DNA of 64,000 nt from Nothophaeocryptopus gaeumannii (taxonomy: Eukaryota > Ascomycota > Dothideomycetes > Mycosphaerellales > Mycosphaerellaceae): positions 1,426,001-1,490,000 of the forward strand of contig JASISA010000040.1 of assembly GCA_031771865.1 (NCBI GenBank). Direction: 5' to 3'. Of the stretch, positions 1 to 9,604 are shown piece after piece. A program made the translations under genes and the position numbers. Every line of letters begins with the position of its first letter. Position 1 is the stretch's first letter. Below the pieces are notes generated by a model, which made no database searches, was not told the origin of the DNA, and was given only the letters and a program-made list of their open reading frames with translations.

Positions 1-2
1 AG

Positions 3-134
3 TACGAGCAGCGCGAAATGGGCGACGTCGTGCAGCGCATCAACGCCGACCGATTATGGTGGATCGGGTTGACGTTCACTGGACTGGGTGGACTGCTGTA
101 CTTTGGACCGAGGAGGCTGGGACTGCGACTGTAG
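3..134 (+). CDS. C-terminal end of an unidentified membrane protein (partial)
   Basis: An open frame enters from the left edge and ends at TAG 132-134, giving 43 residues. The tail holds a charged segment (QREMGDVVQRINADR) followed by a hydrophobic stretch (LWWIGLTFTGLGGLLYF) and a basic end (PRRLGLRL). This looks like a C-terminal single membrane anchor with a short positive tail. The family cannot be recognised from so little sequence. The call rests on the frame being open to the edge and on the membrane-anchor composition. Confidence 0.5.
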   Translation, partial: YEQREMGDVVQRINADRLWWIGLTFTGLGGLLYFGPRRLGLRL

Positions 135-676
135 GAAATGTCGCGGAAGGAGCAGCAGCAGCAGGTCTGAAACCCTGAAACGAGCGAGATTCACGAGACA
201 ACAGCTTCAATGCAGCGAAGTTAGGAAGACCATGTGTCAGAATTATGTGTACAGCGCAATCCCAGCATGCATTGGGGATGGAGTTTGAGGAGTATTGGCG
301 ATATAGCGTGGAAGGGCGTCTATATACCATCTTGGTTCAAAAGTGTGAATAACGACAAGACGGAAGAGATATGGACTACTGTGTTATTGCATTTGGTGTG
401 GTTCCTTCATACCCAGAAGGCATAGATAATAATCCTCTTCTGAGCCTGGTCTAGCCAAAGAGGCACGTAATGCAATATGAACTATTATCAAGATCAAGCC
501 AACTTTTCTGTCTCCCCTCAGTTCAGGAACCATCATCTGTTGAGCTTCCTCATGATCAACTCACTAGCCAGACTCGTCGCCCCAGCAACATTGGCCCGAC
601 GCACGCCTTTCTGAATCGGCTTCTCCCTCAACCGCAAAGCTTCCTTGAGAACTCCGAACCTCTGAAACTCACGACG
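135..676. other. Intergenic region between convergent genes
   Basis: This carries the 3' flanks of the left-edge gene and of the minus-strand gene that ends at 677. I see no supported coding region or RNA gene. Confidence 0.5.
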
Positions 677-3547
677 TCACTTTCCTGCCTTGCGCAAGTT
701 TCGCTTCTCGGGTCTAGATGGCCTCGCATGACGCAAAGGGTTGCCGGGATCGTTGCCGACGTCTTTGGCGAAGGAGGTTGCGGCTGCCATGTCGCCGATG
801 CCGTGGAGGGAGGTGGGCTTTTGGTTCTCAGGCGCTGGAGTCTCCGGGGCCGGGTCTGGCGTTGCGGAGGGTTGCTTAGACTCCTGCTTCTGCTGGGAAG
901 CTGTGGCCTTTTCGAGCTCTTTCGCCTTCTCTTGTGCGTGCTTGAGGTGAGGAGGAGTGACGGATGGCTTCTTCTCTGGCTCCTTCTTCTCTGGCTCCTT
1001 CTCTGGCTCCTTCTCTGGCTCCTTCTCTGGCTCCTGCTGGGCCTTCTCCGCCTCCGCCTCAGCCTTCTTCGCCTGCTCGCGCTTGAGGTGAGGAGCCAAA
1101 GAGCTGGCCTTGGAAGGGGCTGGAGAGGCTGAAGTAGCCTGTTCGCGCTTGAGATGAGGAGCGAGGGAGCCGGCTTTGGAAGGACCCGGAGTCGTGGCAG
1201 GCTTCTCGGCCTGGTGTTCAGCCTTTGGAGTCGGTGCCTGCTTAGGCATAGTCTTAGGAGAGACGGGCTTCTCCTCCTGCCAGCCATATGGGAGAACAAT
1301 GCTAGGCTTCGACTGCTCAACAGTGGCTTTGACAGGCTCGAGCGGCCGACAACCTCCCTTCTTCGGCGCCTCTCTGTGCCAGACTGGGTTGCCAGCCAAC
1401 TTCGGCTTGGGCTTCGTGTCCTCCTCAAAGTCAAACTTGGTGAAGGTGGTCACAGATGTAGCACTGTCGACTCCCGGATCCTCTTTCCACTGCTTCTTGT
1501 TGAGCGCCTTCGATGCAGTGCCCTTGAGTGGCTCGGATGGGTAGAACCCGGGTTCGAGTATCGAACCATCGGGATCCCAAACGGTCTCGATAAGCTTCGC
1601 TTTCACGATCTTGCCCTTATTCTTGTCAGCAGGACGACCGAGCTGCTCCTCCGTCGAGCCATTGGCGTCGAGACGATGAGTTGGTGGTCGAGTGGCGCCA
1701 GCTCTGCCTTGCTTGTAAACGTTATTGTACAAGCGGACGAGCATGTCGTAGAAGCCGACATCGTAGTCGACGCACTGGAGGTACTCCCAGTAAAGGCGCA
1801 AGCCAGGTGGATCGTCTGAGTCGGCCTTCTGGAACGCTTTGTAAATTTCCTTGGCTGTGATCGTCTTCGAGTTGATTTGGGCTTCCTTCTGCCACGCTTT
1901 GAGCTCTCCGGCGTATTCTTCGAGCGCGCGCTTAACCTTCTTCTCAAGGAAGACGCCGGTGCTACCGACAGCCTCTGTAGTCGGAGTATTGCACGCGGAG
2001 TCGGTGGGAATTGGTCCTTCGTAGGCTGGACGAGGCCAGAAGTGCTCGATCACTCTCTGAGTGACCCATTCTGGCCGACCGTGAGCAGCAAGCTTCTCCG
2101 ACAGGTTGCGGAGGACAGAATCCGGAACGTGCTCCTTCATGGTATCATACGAGATTTTGTCGGAGAAGCGCTCCTGCGAGTACATGCCATAATAGCGGTA
2201 CTCGCTACTGCCTTTCTCACGAATGAACACCGGCGTGTTCTTGTAATTGTCCGGCAGCGGCGCTTCGCCTGGATCCGAGATTGTCTCATTGAAGAAGGCA
2301 GTAAGTTTGGCACCGTGGTCGCCAGGTCGGGATGGTAGGAAGGGCTCACTATCCACTTCAATGAGCCAATACGATCGCGACGGAATGATGTTATCTTCGT
2401 GGCCGCAGAAGTAGAAGCCTGGCGACCACTCCTTGCCCTTGAGCTCTGCTTGAAGGAAGTCGAAGGAGAATGTGATGCCGTGGCTCGGGATGTTGCCGCG
2501 GAATGGCGCAAGGTTTTGAATGAAGTACGGCCGCCATGAGGGAGGAGCTGCTGCTTCAGTTGATGGCTCGCTTTTCACCATCGAAGTTGTGGTGACCGGT
2601 GCAGGATGCTTAGTGTCCACAGGAGCCTTGATCTCGATCGCGTGCTTCCGAATGTGTGAACGCCCACGCATCGGAGAGCCGATACGCATTGGGCTAGCGT
2701 GAGCGCTGTCCTGCTTCGCATGAGCCTCATCGACATGACGAACCAGCTCATTGAGGTCGTCGAATGGAGTACCACAGCAGGCGAAGCCCAGAATCTTTGC
2801 AGGAAGCGCTTTGCCAGCTCGAACTTCCTTCTCAGGCGGGACTTCCTCGAGGAGCCCCGGACAGAGCGCTTCTGCCTGCTCGCGAAGCTTGTCAGCGACG
2901 GCTTCCTTGCTGTCTGCCTCTTCAAGGTAGGTTTCTGCAATCTTCCTTTTGCCATGATTATCCTGCCACCGCTGAACGGGATTATAATCGCCGCATGATG
3001 CACAATCCTTCGGCTTCACCTGGTTCTTTAGTGCTTCAAAATCCGTTTGGATAGTGCGAAGGTCTCTTCGACACATCTGCTTAACCTCTTGGAGGTCTTC
3101 ATCGATGCGGTCTGTCTTCTGATCGATTTTGACGAAGTCAGTCAGGTGTTTGACATGAGTCTCGATCATGTAATCCTGCAAGTCCGCTATACTGTGCGTG
3201 AGCTCGACGGAATGTGAGGCGTGGTATCGTTGCATATCGTGGCCATTTAGCTGCAAGGCTGAGGCCGGTGGGTGTAGGATCGGTGTCTGCGTACGGGGAA
3301 CTTGCTGCATGGAGGTGCTCGATTGGAACGGGTTGAGAGCTGGTGATTGTGCAAATGGCGGATGCTGTATCGGAGCACGTAGAGAAGACGGCTGGTAGTA
3401 AATTAATTGTGCGGCTTGGTGAGCGTGGTTGCCATGGTGAAAGGCGGCGCTCTGGTGATGAGGAGGTTGGGTGTATCTGTTCTGTGCCGGACTCCCGGCT
3501 GGTGGCTGGAAGAACGCGCCGCTTCCGCCTGGGTAGTCGTAGTTCAT
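677..3547 (-). CDS. Large low-complexity protein with CCHH-like motif and charged repeat tail
   Basis: This is a single uninterrupted reading frame of 956 residues starting MNYDYPGGSG. The first ~110 residues are rich in Q, P and H. A helical, charged segment follows around 120-185. A cysteine pair (CASC) near 190 is followed around 265-290 by FACCGTPFDDLNELVRHVDEAH, whose spacing recalls a C2H2-type finger. The middle (about 330-760) looks globular, with many aromatic residues, and resembles nothing I can name. The tail is low complexity: two copies of a segment ending APHLKREQA, a related PPHLKHAQEK, and an EPEK tandem run. The opposite strand of that run gives a long leucine/tryptophan frame, which is a shadow. 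Possibly a nuclear or RNA-associated protein, by inference only. Confidence 0.75.
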   Translation of the reverse strand: MNYDYPGGSGAFFQPPAGSPAQNRYTQPPHHQSAAFHHGNHAHQAAQLIYYQPSSLRAPIQHPPFAQSPALNPFQSSTSMQQVPRTQTPILHPPASALQLNGHDMQRYHASHSVELTHSIADLQDYMIETHVKHLTDFVKIDQKTDRIDEDLQEVKQMCRRDLRTIQTDFEALKNQVKPKDCASCGDYNPVQRWQDNHGKRKIAETYLEEADSKEAVADKLREQAEALCPGLLEEVPPEKEVRAGKALPAKILGFACCGTPFDDLNELVRHVDEAHAKQDSAHASPMRIGSPMRGRSHIRKHAIEIKAPVDTKHPAPVTTTSMVKSEPSTEAAAPPSWRPYFIQNLAPFRGNIPSHGITFSFDFLQAELKGKEWSPGFYFCGHEDNIIPSRSYWLIEVDSEPFLPSRPGDHGAKLTAFFNETISDPGEAPLPDNYKNTPVFIREKGSSEYRYYGMYSQERFSDKISYDTMKEHVPDSVLRNLSEKLAAHGRPEWVTQRVIEHFWPRPAYEGPIPTDSACNTPTTEAVGSTGVFLEKKVKRALEEYAGELKAWQKEAQINSKTITAKEIYKAFQKADSDDPPGLRLYWEYLQCVDYDVGFYDMLVRLYNNVYKQGRAGATRPPTHRLDANGSTEEQLGRPADKNKGKIVKAKLIETVWDPDGSILEPGFYPSEPLKGTASKALNKKQWKEDPGVDSATSVTTFTKFDFEEDTKPKPKLAGNPVWHREAPKKGGCRPLEPVKATVEQSKPSIVLPYGWQEEKPVSPKTMPKQAPTPKAEHQAEKPATTPGPSKAGSLAPHLKREQATSASPAPSKASSLAPHLKREQAKKAEAEAEKAQQEPEKEPEKEPEKEPEKKEPEKKPSVTPPHLKHAQEKAKELEKATASQQKQESKQPSATPDPAPETPAPENQKPTSLHGIGDMAAATSFAKDVGNDPGNPLRHARPSRPEKRNLRKAGK

Positions 3548-5196
3548 GCTGCCGGTCGTAGCTGTGGTCGCAACTCAAGAGCGTGACGGTGATGTTGCTG
3601 AGTGGTGTCGGACGCTGTCTGCCGTCCAAGTCAGTGGATGTTGTTGTAAGCAAACAACAGCATCCAAGGCGCGACCAATGTAGTGGCCTACCTTGGACCC
3701 TGCGTTCGTTTGAAGGCTCACCGCGCACCTGAAGATCGAAAATGCTGCTGAAAGTGATGTTTTGAAGCGTCAGGCCAGGAGCAGAGCCGCACGACAGCAG
3801 TGAGAGCTGCTCTGCAAAGCGCCGTGTTCGGGCGGAAGACAGAGGTTCCAACCCTTTGATATTGTGAGCCGAAGGTGTCTGTGATTGGAACTTCAGTTGA
3901 CCGCCGAACGAAGCCCAACTTGAGCGTGTCGGTGTCGTCGTGGACGGTGCGAATAGCTTCAGCGTCGCATGGTCAAGCACTGTGGCTTTTCAATGCTCAC
4001 TGTGTAGGAACGAGGATGGATGAAGCCGAAGCAGCATTCGAAAAGTGGATGTCAAAGATGTGCACTGAGAACGATGCATAGTCCAACTTATACAGGTCAA
4101 AGTGGTCTGTGCGTCGGAGAAGCATGTGCGGCGAGAAGTTCAGCTAGCGCACATGAAGGCAAGCCTTCAAGTCAGAGTGAGCAGGTGCATTGTCCACATT
4201 CAGAACTCGTACGAGAGGCGCGAAACCTTAGCGTGCATGTGACATTTTAGACGAGAAAGGTCTGTGCATACACATCGGAGCCATACGCCCTCTCTGTCCC
4301 AGCGAGGCTTCTGTATGATTGAAAAGAACCGAGCTCCTCACCGGCAGCGACAGATAGTGCGTGTCAGCAAGTGCGTGTCTCCTAGCCAAGATCAAGAACA
4401 AAGAGCCGGCTTCTGACCAGCTTGGAGTAACAAGAATTGGGCCTGAGGTTAGATCTGTTCCGTCAGCGATTCCATTCATCCTTCTTACATATCGGAACGG
4501 CCGAAGACGTCTGTTGCGTCATCTTCTGATGATCTCCATCCGGTCTGGTAAGGTGCCAAGAAGTCGAAAACATTGATCCTGAGCCATGAGGAGAATACCA
4601 GATCTTCTGCTCGGACACTGTCTGACCTGAATGTGTGTCACCCATTACGAATTGAGCAAGGTCCATCGTACTTCGGTCATTTCCATCTGCCATAATAGAA
4701 AGCCATCCGTTCCTTTCAAGGGGGAAGAATAGCGCTGGACAACAGAGGTGTCTTTTTGGATCCCTGGATCATCGTGGGGAACTCGATCTGCTTCGTCGTG
4801 CCATTCTCCTGTTAGTGACTACAGCAGCTCATACAAAGAAGATGGAATCACGAGGTTTCGATTTGGCGAATTCTTGTATCTTAAGGAGACATTGTCTTGT
4901 GAAAGCTGAGGTCGGAGATTTGCAGCGGGCTTTGCCGGCGCAGGCGCCCCTGCTTTCGGACCCTGAATGCATGACGTCGCGATCTCGGGTGAGAAGTCGC
5001 GTGTGAAAGCTGCAGCGTCTCGTGGGAGAAAGTTGATCGGCAAAGCAGCAGCAGCAGCACGTCAACCAGCAGATCCTCGAAGCCCATTGTCAGCTCTTTG
5101 ACTGCACTTCTTGTCAAGCTTCACGCCATGATATACACGCTCATACACTCCTTTACCGATTGTCAGTACGTTCAGAGTTAGCACGCCAAATCGACA
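3548..5196. other. Divergent intergenic region, promoters of the flanking genes
   Basis: This lies between the divergent starts at 3547 (-) and 5197 (+). Only short, unconvincing frames occur, none with recognisable motifs or plausible exon structure. It probably contains both promoters and 5' UTRs. Confidence 0.5.
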
Positions 5197-5833
5197 ATGC
5201 CTCCCAAAGCTCAAGACGCGCGCCTCGACGCCTCCACGGTGCGAGAACGGCAGATCGCTGCTGCTGCCCATGCACGAGCTAGCAAGAAGAATCACGCGAA
5301 TGGGCAGCAGAATGGGAGTAGTCTGAAGGAAGTAGTTCGCATCAGTGATGATAACCATGCCATTGCCAACCAACCGCAAGGTCCAGGGGTGAGTCGTTCT
5401 GGTTAGGACGTACATCTTGCTGAGCTTCCAGGCTGACTTCACGACACCCAGATGGCATGGCAAACGGCTCCATTGTCTTTACTGAACTCCTACCGCGTCT
5501 CGCACAATCTGGCCACGCCCGCCGCTTTCACGACGCCTCTTCGGCAAGCCCTCCTCACAAACTCCGGCATCGGTCGACAATCACCCACAATGACAAGCAA
5601 GAAAGAGAAAAGGCGCGTATCGAAAGAGCAATTGGCTTTGCAGGTCAGAAAGCATTTCAATGGCGCTGCCGTGAGCGAGATAGACGTTGTTGTGGACATG
5701 ATGTACAAGATCAAGAATCAAGGTAGGCTTCAGCTATGGCAGCAAAGCACGTCCTGGCAGGCACTGATAACGCGGGACAGACAAAGCATTCAGGATGCGA
5801 TCAAGCCCGAATATACCGAAGAAGTCACAATAA
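5197..5833 (+). CDS. SAP30: SAP30-like histone deacetylase complex subunit (Sin3-binding)
   Basis: There are three exons: 5197-5388, 5452-5722 and 5781-5833, about 171 residues. Intron 1 starts GTGAGT and ends CCCAG (phase 0). Intron 2 starts GTAGGC and ends GACAG (phase 1). The N-terminus MPPKAQDARL is followed by a basic, polar region. Exon 2 holds the Sin3-binding domain: SYRVSH, then GIGRQSPTM, then KKEKRRVSKEQLALQVRKHF, then VVVDMMYKIKNQ. Splicing to exon 3 completes the family's terminal DKAFRMR. SAP30 proteins bridge Sin3 to the Rpd3-type histone deacetylase in the nucleus. Length and domain position fit fungal SAP30. The intron calls are read from consensus sites and from restoring the conserved domain end. 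Confidence 0.88.
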
Positions 5834-6361
5834 GACTCCGACTACCTTCGAGAGGCTAGGCCAGAGATGGCCGATACAGAACAGCCAATGAAAATAGCTT
5901 GAACATACAGGAGTAAAGGCGTTGCGGTTTGGACATGGGCACGAGAGATACCTGCATAGGATACCGCCCAGGATAAAGGGAAGGGTAGCGATCGGCATAG
6001 AGATACCAATGCATTTTCGGCGCACTGGGATAGGGAGACATACAGCTCGTACGAAGCTCTGGAGCAAGGAGCGAGACGCGTTCAATATGCATAATGTAAT
6101 CAACGTCTCAAATTTTACATCTCATCCACAACAACGAATACGGTACGAAGGATTGAACAGTCTTTGGTATCTGCGAACTATCTATTTGCCATGTATCAAG
6201 CTTGGCATCTGCTTTTTGGTACTACTACAGATCTTTGATGGGCTGATATCGATCACGTCGTGCGCTACCCACCTCAATATTATCTCGGCCCTGCACCCTG
6301 CTGCCGCTAAAACAACCAGTCTACTTATTTCTTTGCAGATCCTGATATCACTATTGATGAA
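5834..6361. other. Intergenic region upstream of the tRNA gene
   Basis: 3' flank of the SAP30-like gene and 5' flank of the tRNA-like gene. No supported coding sequence. Confidence 0.45.
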
Positions 6362-6523
6362 GCACTAGTAGTGTAGTGGTTAGCATTTCGCCTTCCCATT
6401 AGCATTTGATCCTCGATCAGTGCAAGGTAATGGAAAAGGCGGAGACCTGAGGTAGGCCTACTCGTCTCCCTCATCATTGCGTTCAATTCTAACGACATAT
6501 TAGTTCGAATCTCGGCTAGTGCA
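6362..6523 (+). tRNA. tRNA-Gly(CCC) with anticodon-loop intron and a T-arm insertion
   Basis: The acceptor stem GCACTAG (6362-6368) pairs perfectly with CTAGTGC (6516-6522), and the discriminator is A6523. The D-arm and A box match the consensus (TAGTGTAGTGG, 6369-6379). The anticodon stem TCGCC (6388-6392) pairs with GGCGG (6438-6442), with TT-CCC-A at 6393-6398, so the anticodon is CCC (Gly). A 38-nt intron (6399-6436) sits at the canonical position after base 37. The variable loop is AGAC. The T stem CTGAG (6447-6451) pairs with CTCGG (6511-6515) around loop TTCGAAT (6504-6510). A 52-nt segment (6452-6503) splits T stem from T loop. A Pol III T-run follows. It is either a working gene that needs an extra removal step or a pseudogene; the perfect acceptor stem and intact A and B boxes favour recent function. 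Confidence 0.72.
6452..6503 (+). other. 52-bp GT-AG segment inserted in the tRNA T-arm
   Basis: The segment lies exactly between tRNA positions 53 and 54. It begins GTAGG, ends ATTAG, and has CTAAC 14 bases before its end, so it has the 5' site, branch site and 3' site of a spliceosomal intron. It starts with the palindrome GTAGGCCTAC and contains its own B-box-like GTTCAATTC (6481-6489). Its final G restores the G of the native B box GTTCGAATC (6503-6511). Its length falls in the size range of mRNA introns seen elsewhere in this window. Confidence 0.65.
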
Positions 6524-6540
6524 AGTATTGTGATGCTTTC

Positions 6541-6545
6541 TTTTT
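6541..6545 (+). terminator. RNA polymerase III T-run terminator
   Basis: Five consecutive T residues lie 18 bases after the tRNA 3' end, with further T-runs to about 6562. This is the usual termination signal for tRNA transcription. Confidence 0.6.
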
Positions 6546-6905
6546 GTTGTTGTTGGTTTTTTGACTATTTTTGCTCTAAGATAGCTACATTCTTGCTTGT
6601 GATAGCGACCTCAAGTATCGATACCTTGTGCTGTATATAACCATGCAGGACCATCGTCTAGTAAGAAGTCTACAAATGAATGCCGTATGGGTAAACTGTG
6701 AGCTTGTTGATTGATAGAAGCCGTGTACAATTCCTCCGCCATCTCGAAGGTTCCTCGCGTGATGATGTCGATCCCGAAACCCGTTCGGGATCGGATTTGT
6801 CAAAAGTCTTGAGAAACATCAAGTTCCATGTCACTTTTGGGTCGAACAAGCAGACGACCATCTCTCTTCGACATCCGCGCAGTACAATTTTTCACGTCAT
6901 ACGCG

Positions 6906-8582
6906 ATGAGCTTAGCATCGCCGGCGCTGATACCCAAGGCCGCTGCGCCGTTGCGGCTCCTGGCAGCGACCAGAACACCAAATCATCGATACCAATCCGA
7001 ATCGCAGCAATGCTCTCACAAACGCACCTTTTCCAACGTATCGCATCAACATAGACATCGCCCGAGATCTCCAACACAGTTACGGACCGATCATGAGCGG
7101 ATACAGCAGCGACGAGCTTTCCATGCCTCCCCCACGAGCCTCGCGATCAAAGACCCTTATGCATCTCTCGGAGTATCGAAAGGCGCATCTTCCGGCGAGA
7201 TCAAGAAGGCGTACTATGGATTGGCCAAGAAGTATCATCCAGATACGAACAAGGATCCACAGGCGAAAGAGAAATTCGCAGACGCACAGTCAGCATACGA
7301 GATCCTGAGTGACTCCAAGAAGAAGGAAATGTACGATCAATATGGCTCTGCGGCATTCGATGCGAACGGAAACGCTGGTTTTGATCCATCCGGTGCTGGA
7401 GCAGGTCCTGGCGGCAGTCCATTCGGAGCAGGCGGCAATCCTTTCGGCGGTGGATTTGGAGGTCAAGGTGGGTTTGGAAGTCAAGGCGGATTCGGCGCAG
7501 ATTTCAATTTTGAGGATCTGTTCTCTGCATTTGGCGCCGGAGGAGCACGAAGGGGTAGAGGCAGATCAGGACCGTTCCAAGAAGAGGTCATGGTGGGTGA
7601 GAATATCGAGGTGCAAACGACCATCAGCTTCATGGATGCTGCAAAAGGAGTGCAAAAGGATATTACTATCAACCCCCTGGTGCAATGCAAGACTTGCAGC
7701 GGGAGTGGCTTGAAGAAGGGTGCGAGCAGAGGCACTTGCAAGAGCTGCGACGGGACCGGGACAAGGATACATTTCATGCAAGGCGGGTTCCAAATGGCAA
7801 GCACCTGCGGAACTTGTGGCGGAACTGGCACAACAACACCGAAAGGAAGCGAGTGTGGAAGCTGCAAGGGCAATGGTGCCGTGAAAGAGCGACGGACAGT
7901 GACGGTAGATATTCCTGGAGGTGTGGAAGATGGCATGAGGTTAAGAGTAATGGGAGAGGGAGATCACCCGCCAACTGGACAGGCCGCGAATCCGAATGCC
8001 AGGACAGAGAAGGGAGATCTTTACGTTTTTATCAGAGTTGCGCCGGACTCAAAGTTCCAACGAAATGGCTCCGATGTCCTTTACACGGCCAGCATACCTT
8101 TGACGACCGCCGTCCTGGGAGGAGAGATCATCGTTCCCACGCTTGATGGCGACGTAAAAGTCAAGGTAGCAACCGGCACTGGCACTGGAGACAAGATCAC
8201 GATACCTGGCATGGGTATGAAGCAGCTCAACTCGCGACGCGGACATAAAGGTGACCTCCGCGTGGAGTTCAAGGTCCAGATGCCGAAGTATCTTTCTGTC
8301 AACCAGAGAACCATCATCGAAATGCTAGCGGATGAGATGGGCGACAAGACCGCTAAGCGGGTGATGAACTTGAACAACTTCAACCGCGAAGGTCCAAAGA
8401 GTCAGTCTTCTGGAACCAGCTCGAAGCCGGAATCCCAAGGCGAGGACCACAAGGACGAGGGCTTCCTGAAGAACTTCTGGCATAATGTTACTGGTCAGCA
8501 TGAAAACCTTGACAAGTCTAAAGATGAGCAGTCAAAGGATGAAGAGCCGCCGAAGAAAGCTTCTGGATCTGGATCCGGTTGA
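6906..8582 (+). CDS. MDJ1: Mitochondrial DnaJ-type co-chaperone
   Basis: The frame is open from 6828. The ATG at 6906 (MSLASPALIPKAAAPLRLL) is preferred because it starts directly with a mitochondrial-type presequence rich in A, L and R and lacking acids; from there the protein has 558 residues. A J domain follows (DPYASLGVSKGASSGEIKKA, with the HPD triad in KKYHPDTNKD), then a Gly/Phe-rich linker. Four CxxCxGxG-type zinc repeats begin CKTCSGSG, CKSCDGTG, CGTCGGTG and CGSCKGNG. The C-terminal substrate-binding domains contain VDIPGGVEDGMRLRV. The tail is acidic/polar (SKDEQSKDEEPPKK). Mdj1 works with matrix Hsp70 in folding imported and mitochondrially made proteins. No intron is needed. Confidence 0.9.
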   Translation: MSLASPALIPKAAAPLRLLAATRTPNHRYQSESQQCSHKRTFSNVSHQHRHRPRSPTQLRTDHERIQQRRAFHASPTSLAIKDPYASLGVSKGASSGEIKKAYYGLAKKYHPDTNKDPQAKEKFADAQSAYEILSDSKKKEMYDQYGSAAFDANGNAGFDPSGAGAGPGGSPFGAGGNPFGGGFGGQGGFGSQGGFGADFNFEDLFSAFGAGGARRGRGRSGPFQEEVMVGENIEVQTTISFMDAAKGVQKDITINPLVQCKTCSGSGLKKGASRGTCKSCDGTGTRIHFMQGGFQMASTCGTCGGTGTTTPKGSECGSCKGNGAVKERRTVTVDIPGGVEDGMRLRVMGEGDHPPTGQAANPNARTEKGDLYVFIRVAPDSKFQRNGSDVLYTASIPLTTAVLGGEIIVPTLDGDVKVKVATGTGTGDKITIPGMGMKQLNSRRGHKGDLRVEFKVQMPKYLSVNQRTIIEMLADEMGDKTAKRVMNLNNFNREGPKSQSSGTSSKPESQGEDHKDEGFLKNFWHNVTGQHENLDKSKDEQSKDEEPPKKASGSGSG

Positions 8583-9604
8583 AAGTGGACCCAAAGCCAT
8601 TGACGGCTGAATATGGAGAAGGTAGTGTACAGACGAGATGGGAGTTGCGGGATGTGTTTGAATACCTTGTACATTGCATTGACGGGCATTTTCGAGCATA
8701 TTGTGCCGGTGATGAACCCGGGCGGGAATAGAGACAAGGAGGAAGAGTGGTAGGAAAGTGTACAGTATCACCATCGTCGTTGTCTCAATCGGACATCTCG
8801 ACTCTAGCTGGCCACAGGCGAAACTCGTAGTGTAGAATATGGCTCTGAACGGTCAAATCTTCGAACACATGACATTATCTACTACCTCTTGGCAGCGATA
8901 TGTATGCTGCAAGGCGTCTACGGCGGCTGTAGGCGCGCTGGCTCGGAGGCCTTTAGGTCGGGCGCTTAAGGCGAGGTCAAGAAGCCGGTCTGGGAGTGCT
9001 TGACTGGCCGAGTGTCAGCACATCTGGCTCTTCGCGCCGGAGGCTGATTTCTTGGGCGCGTCGCGGCTGGTCAATCCGTAGTCTGTGAGATATGCTTTTG
9101 CATCGATGGTGATAGATAAAGTGGTTGATGTTGCCGCGTGGTCGCAGATCGCTGGCCCATGTGAAGTGGAAGCTGGTCGCCTGGCCTTTCTTCCCGCCCC
9201 CACCAGAAGTCACCTCTGCTGTCAGCGCCCGACTGCTTGGGTTCACTCACTCCCTTGGAGAAGACACAGACGAAGATTGACGAGAAGCGCTTGCACACCA
9301 AGGAGAACAGGAATTTCACGTCGATTTGAATCACGACCTGGGAATACGAGAGTCAATATTTGATTGCTGCTGCAAGCCACCCGTCACACAAACTCGCTTG
9401 CTTCATTTCACCTCATGCAGCTGCCTGTCATGGTAATGGCTTGGCTCTAACACTCCCAAACGGCGAACCTACCACGGAATCACGATACACCTCCGAATCA
9501 ACCTCGAGACCAGCGATACCGAGAACCACGAACGCATCCTGTGTCTGCGCCCGTAGATGCTGCCCATCCGCCCCGGCCTGTCCAGGCAACTCTCTGCCGC
9601 CGCC
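8583..9604. other. Intergenic region upstream of BRO1, possible unresolved minus-strand gene
   Basis: On the minus strand, about 9380 down to 9010, there are short frames with intron-like borders (a GTGAGT near 9247, several AGs) and a frame ending in KKSASGAKSQMC. I could not assemble a convincing protein or recognise a family. The rest is the MDJ1 3' flank and the BRO1 5' region. Confidence 0.35.

Noticed and set aside
470..1132. A plus-strand frame with long Leu/Trp runs resembling membrane helices
   Set aside because: It is the reverse complement of the EPEK repeat and Lys-rich tail of the minus-strand gene.
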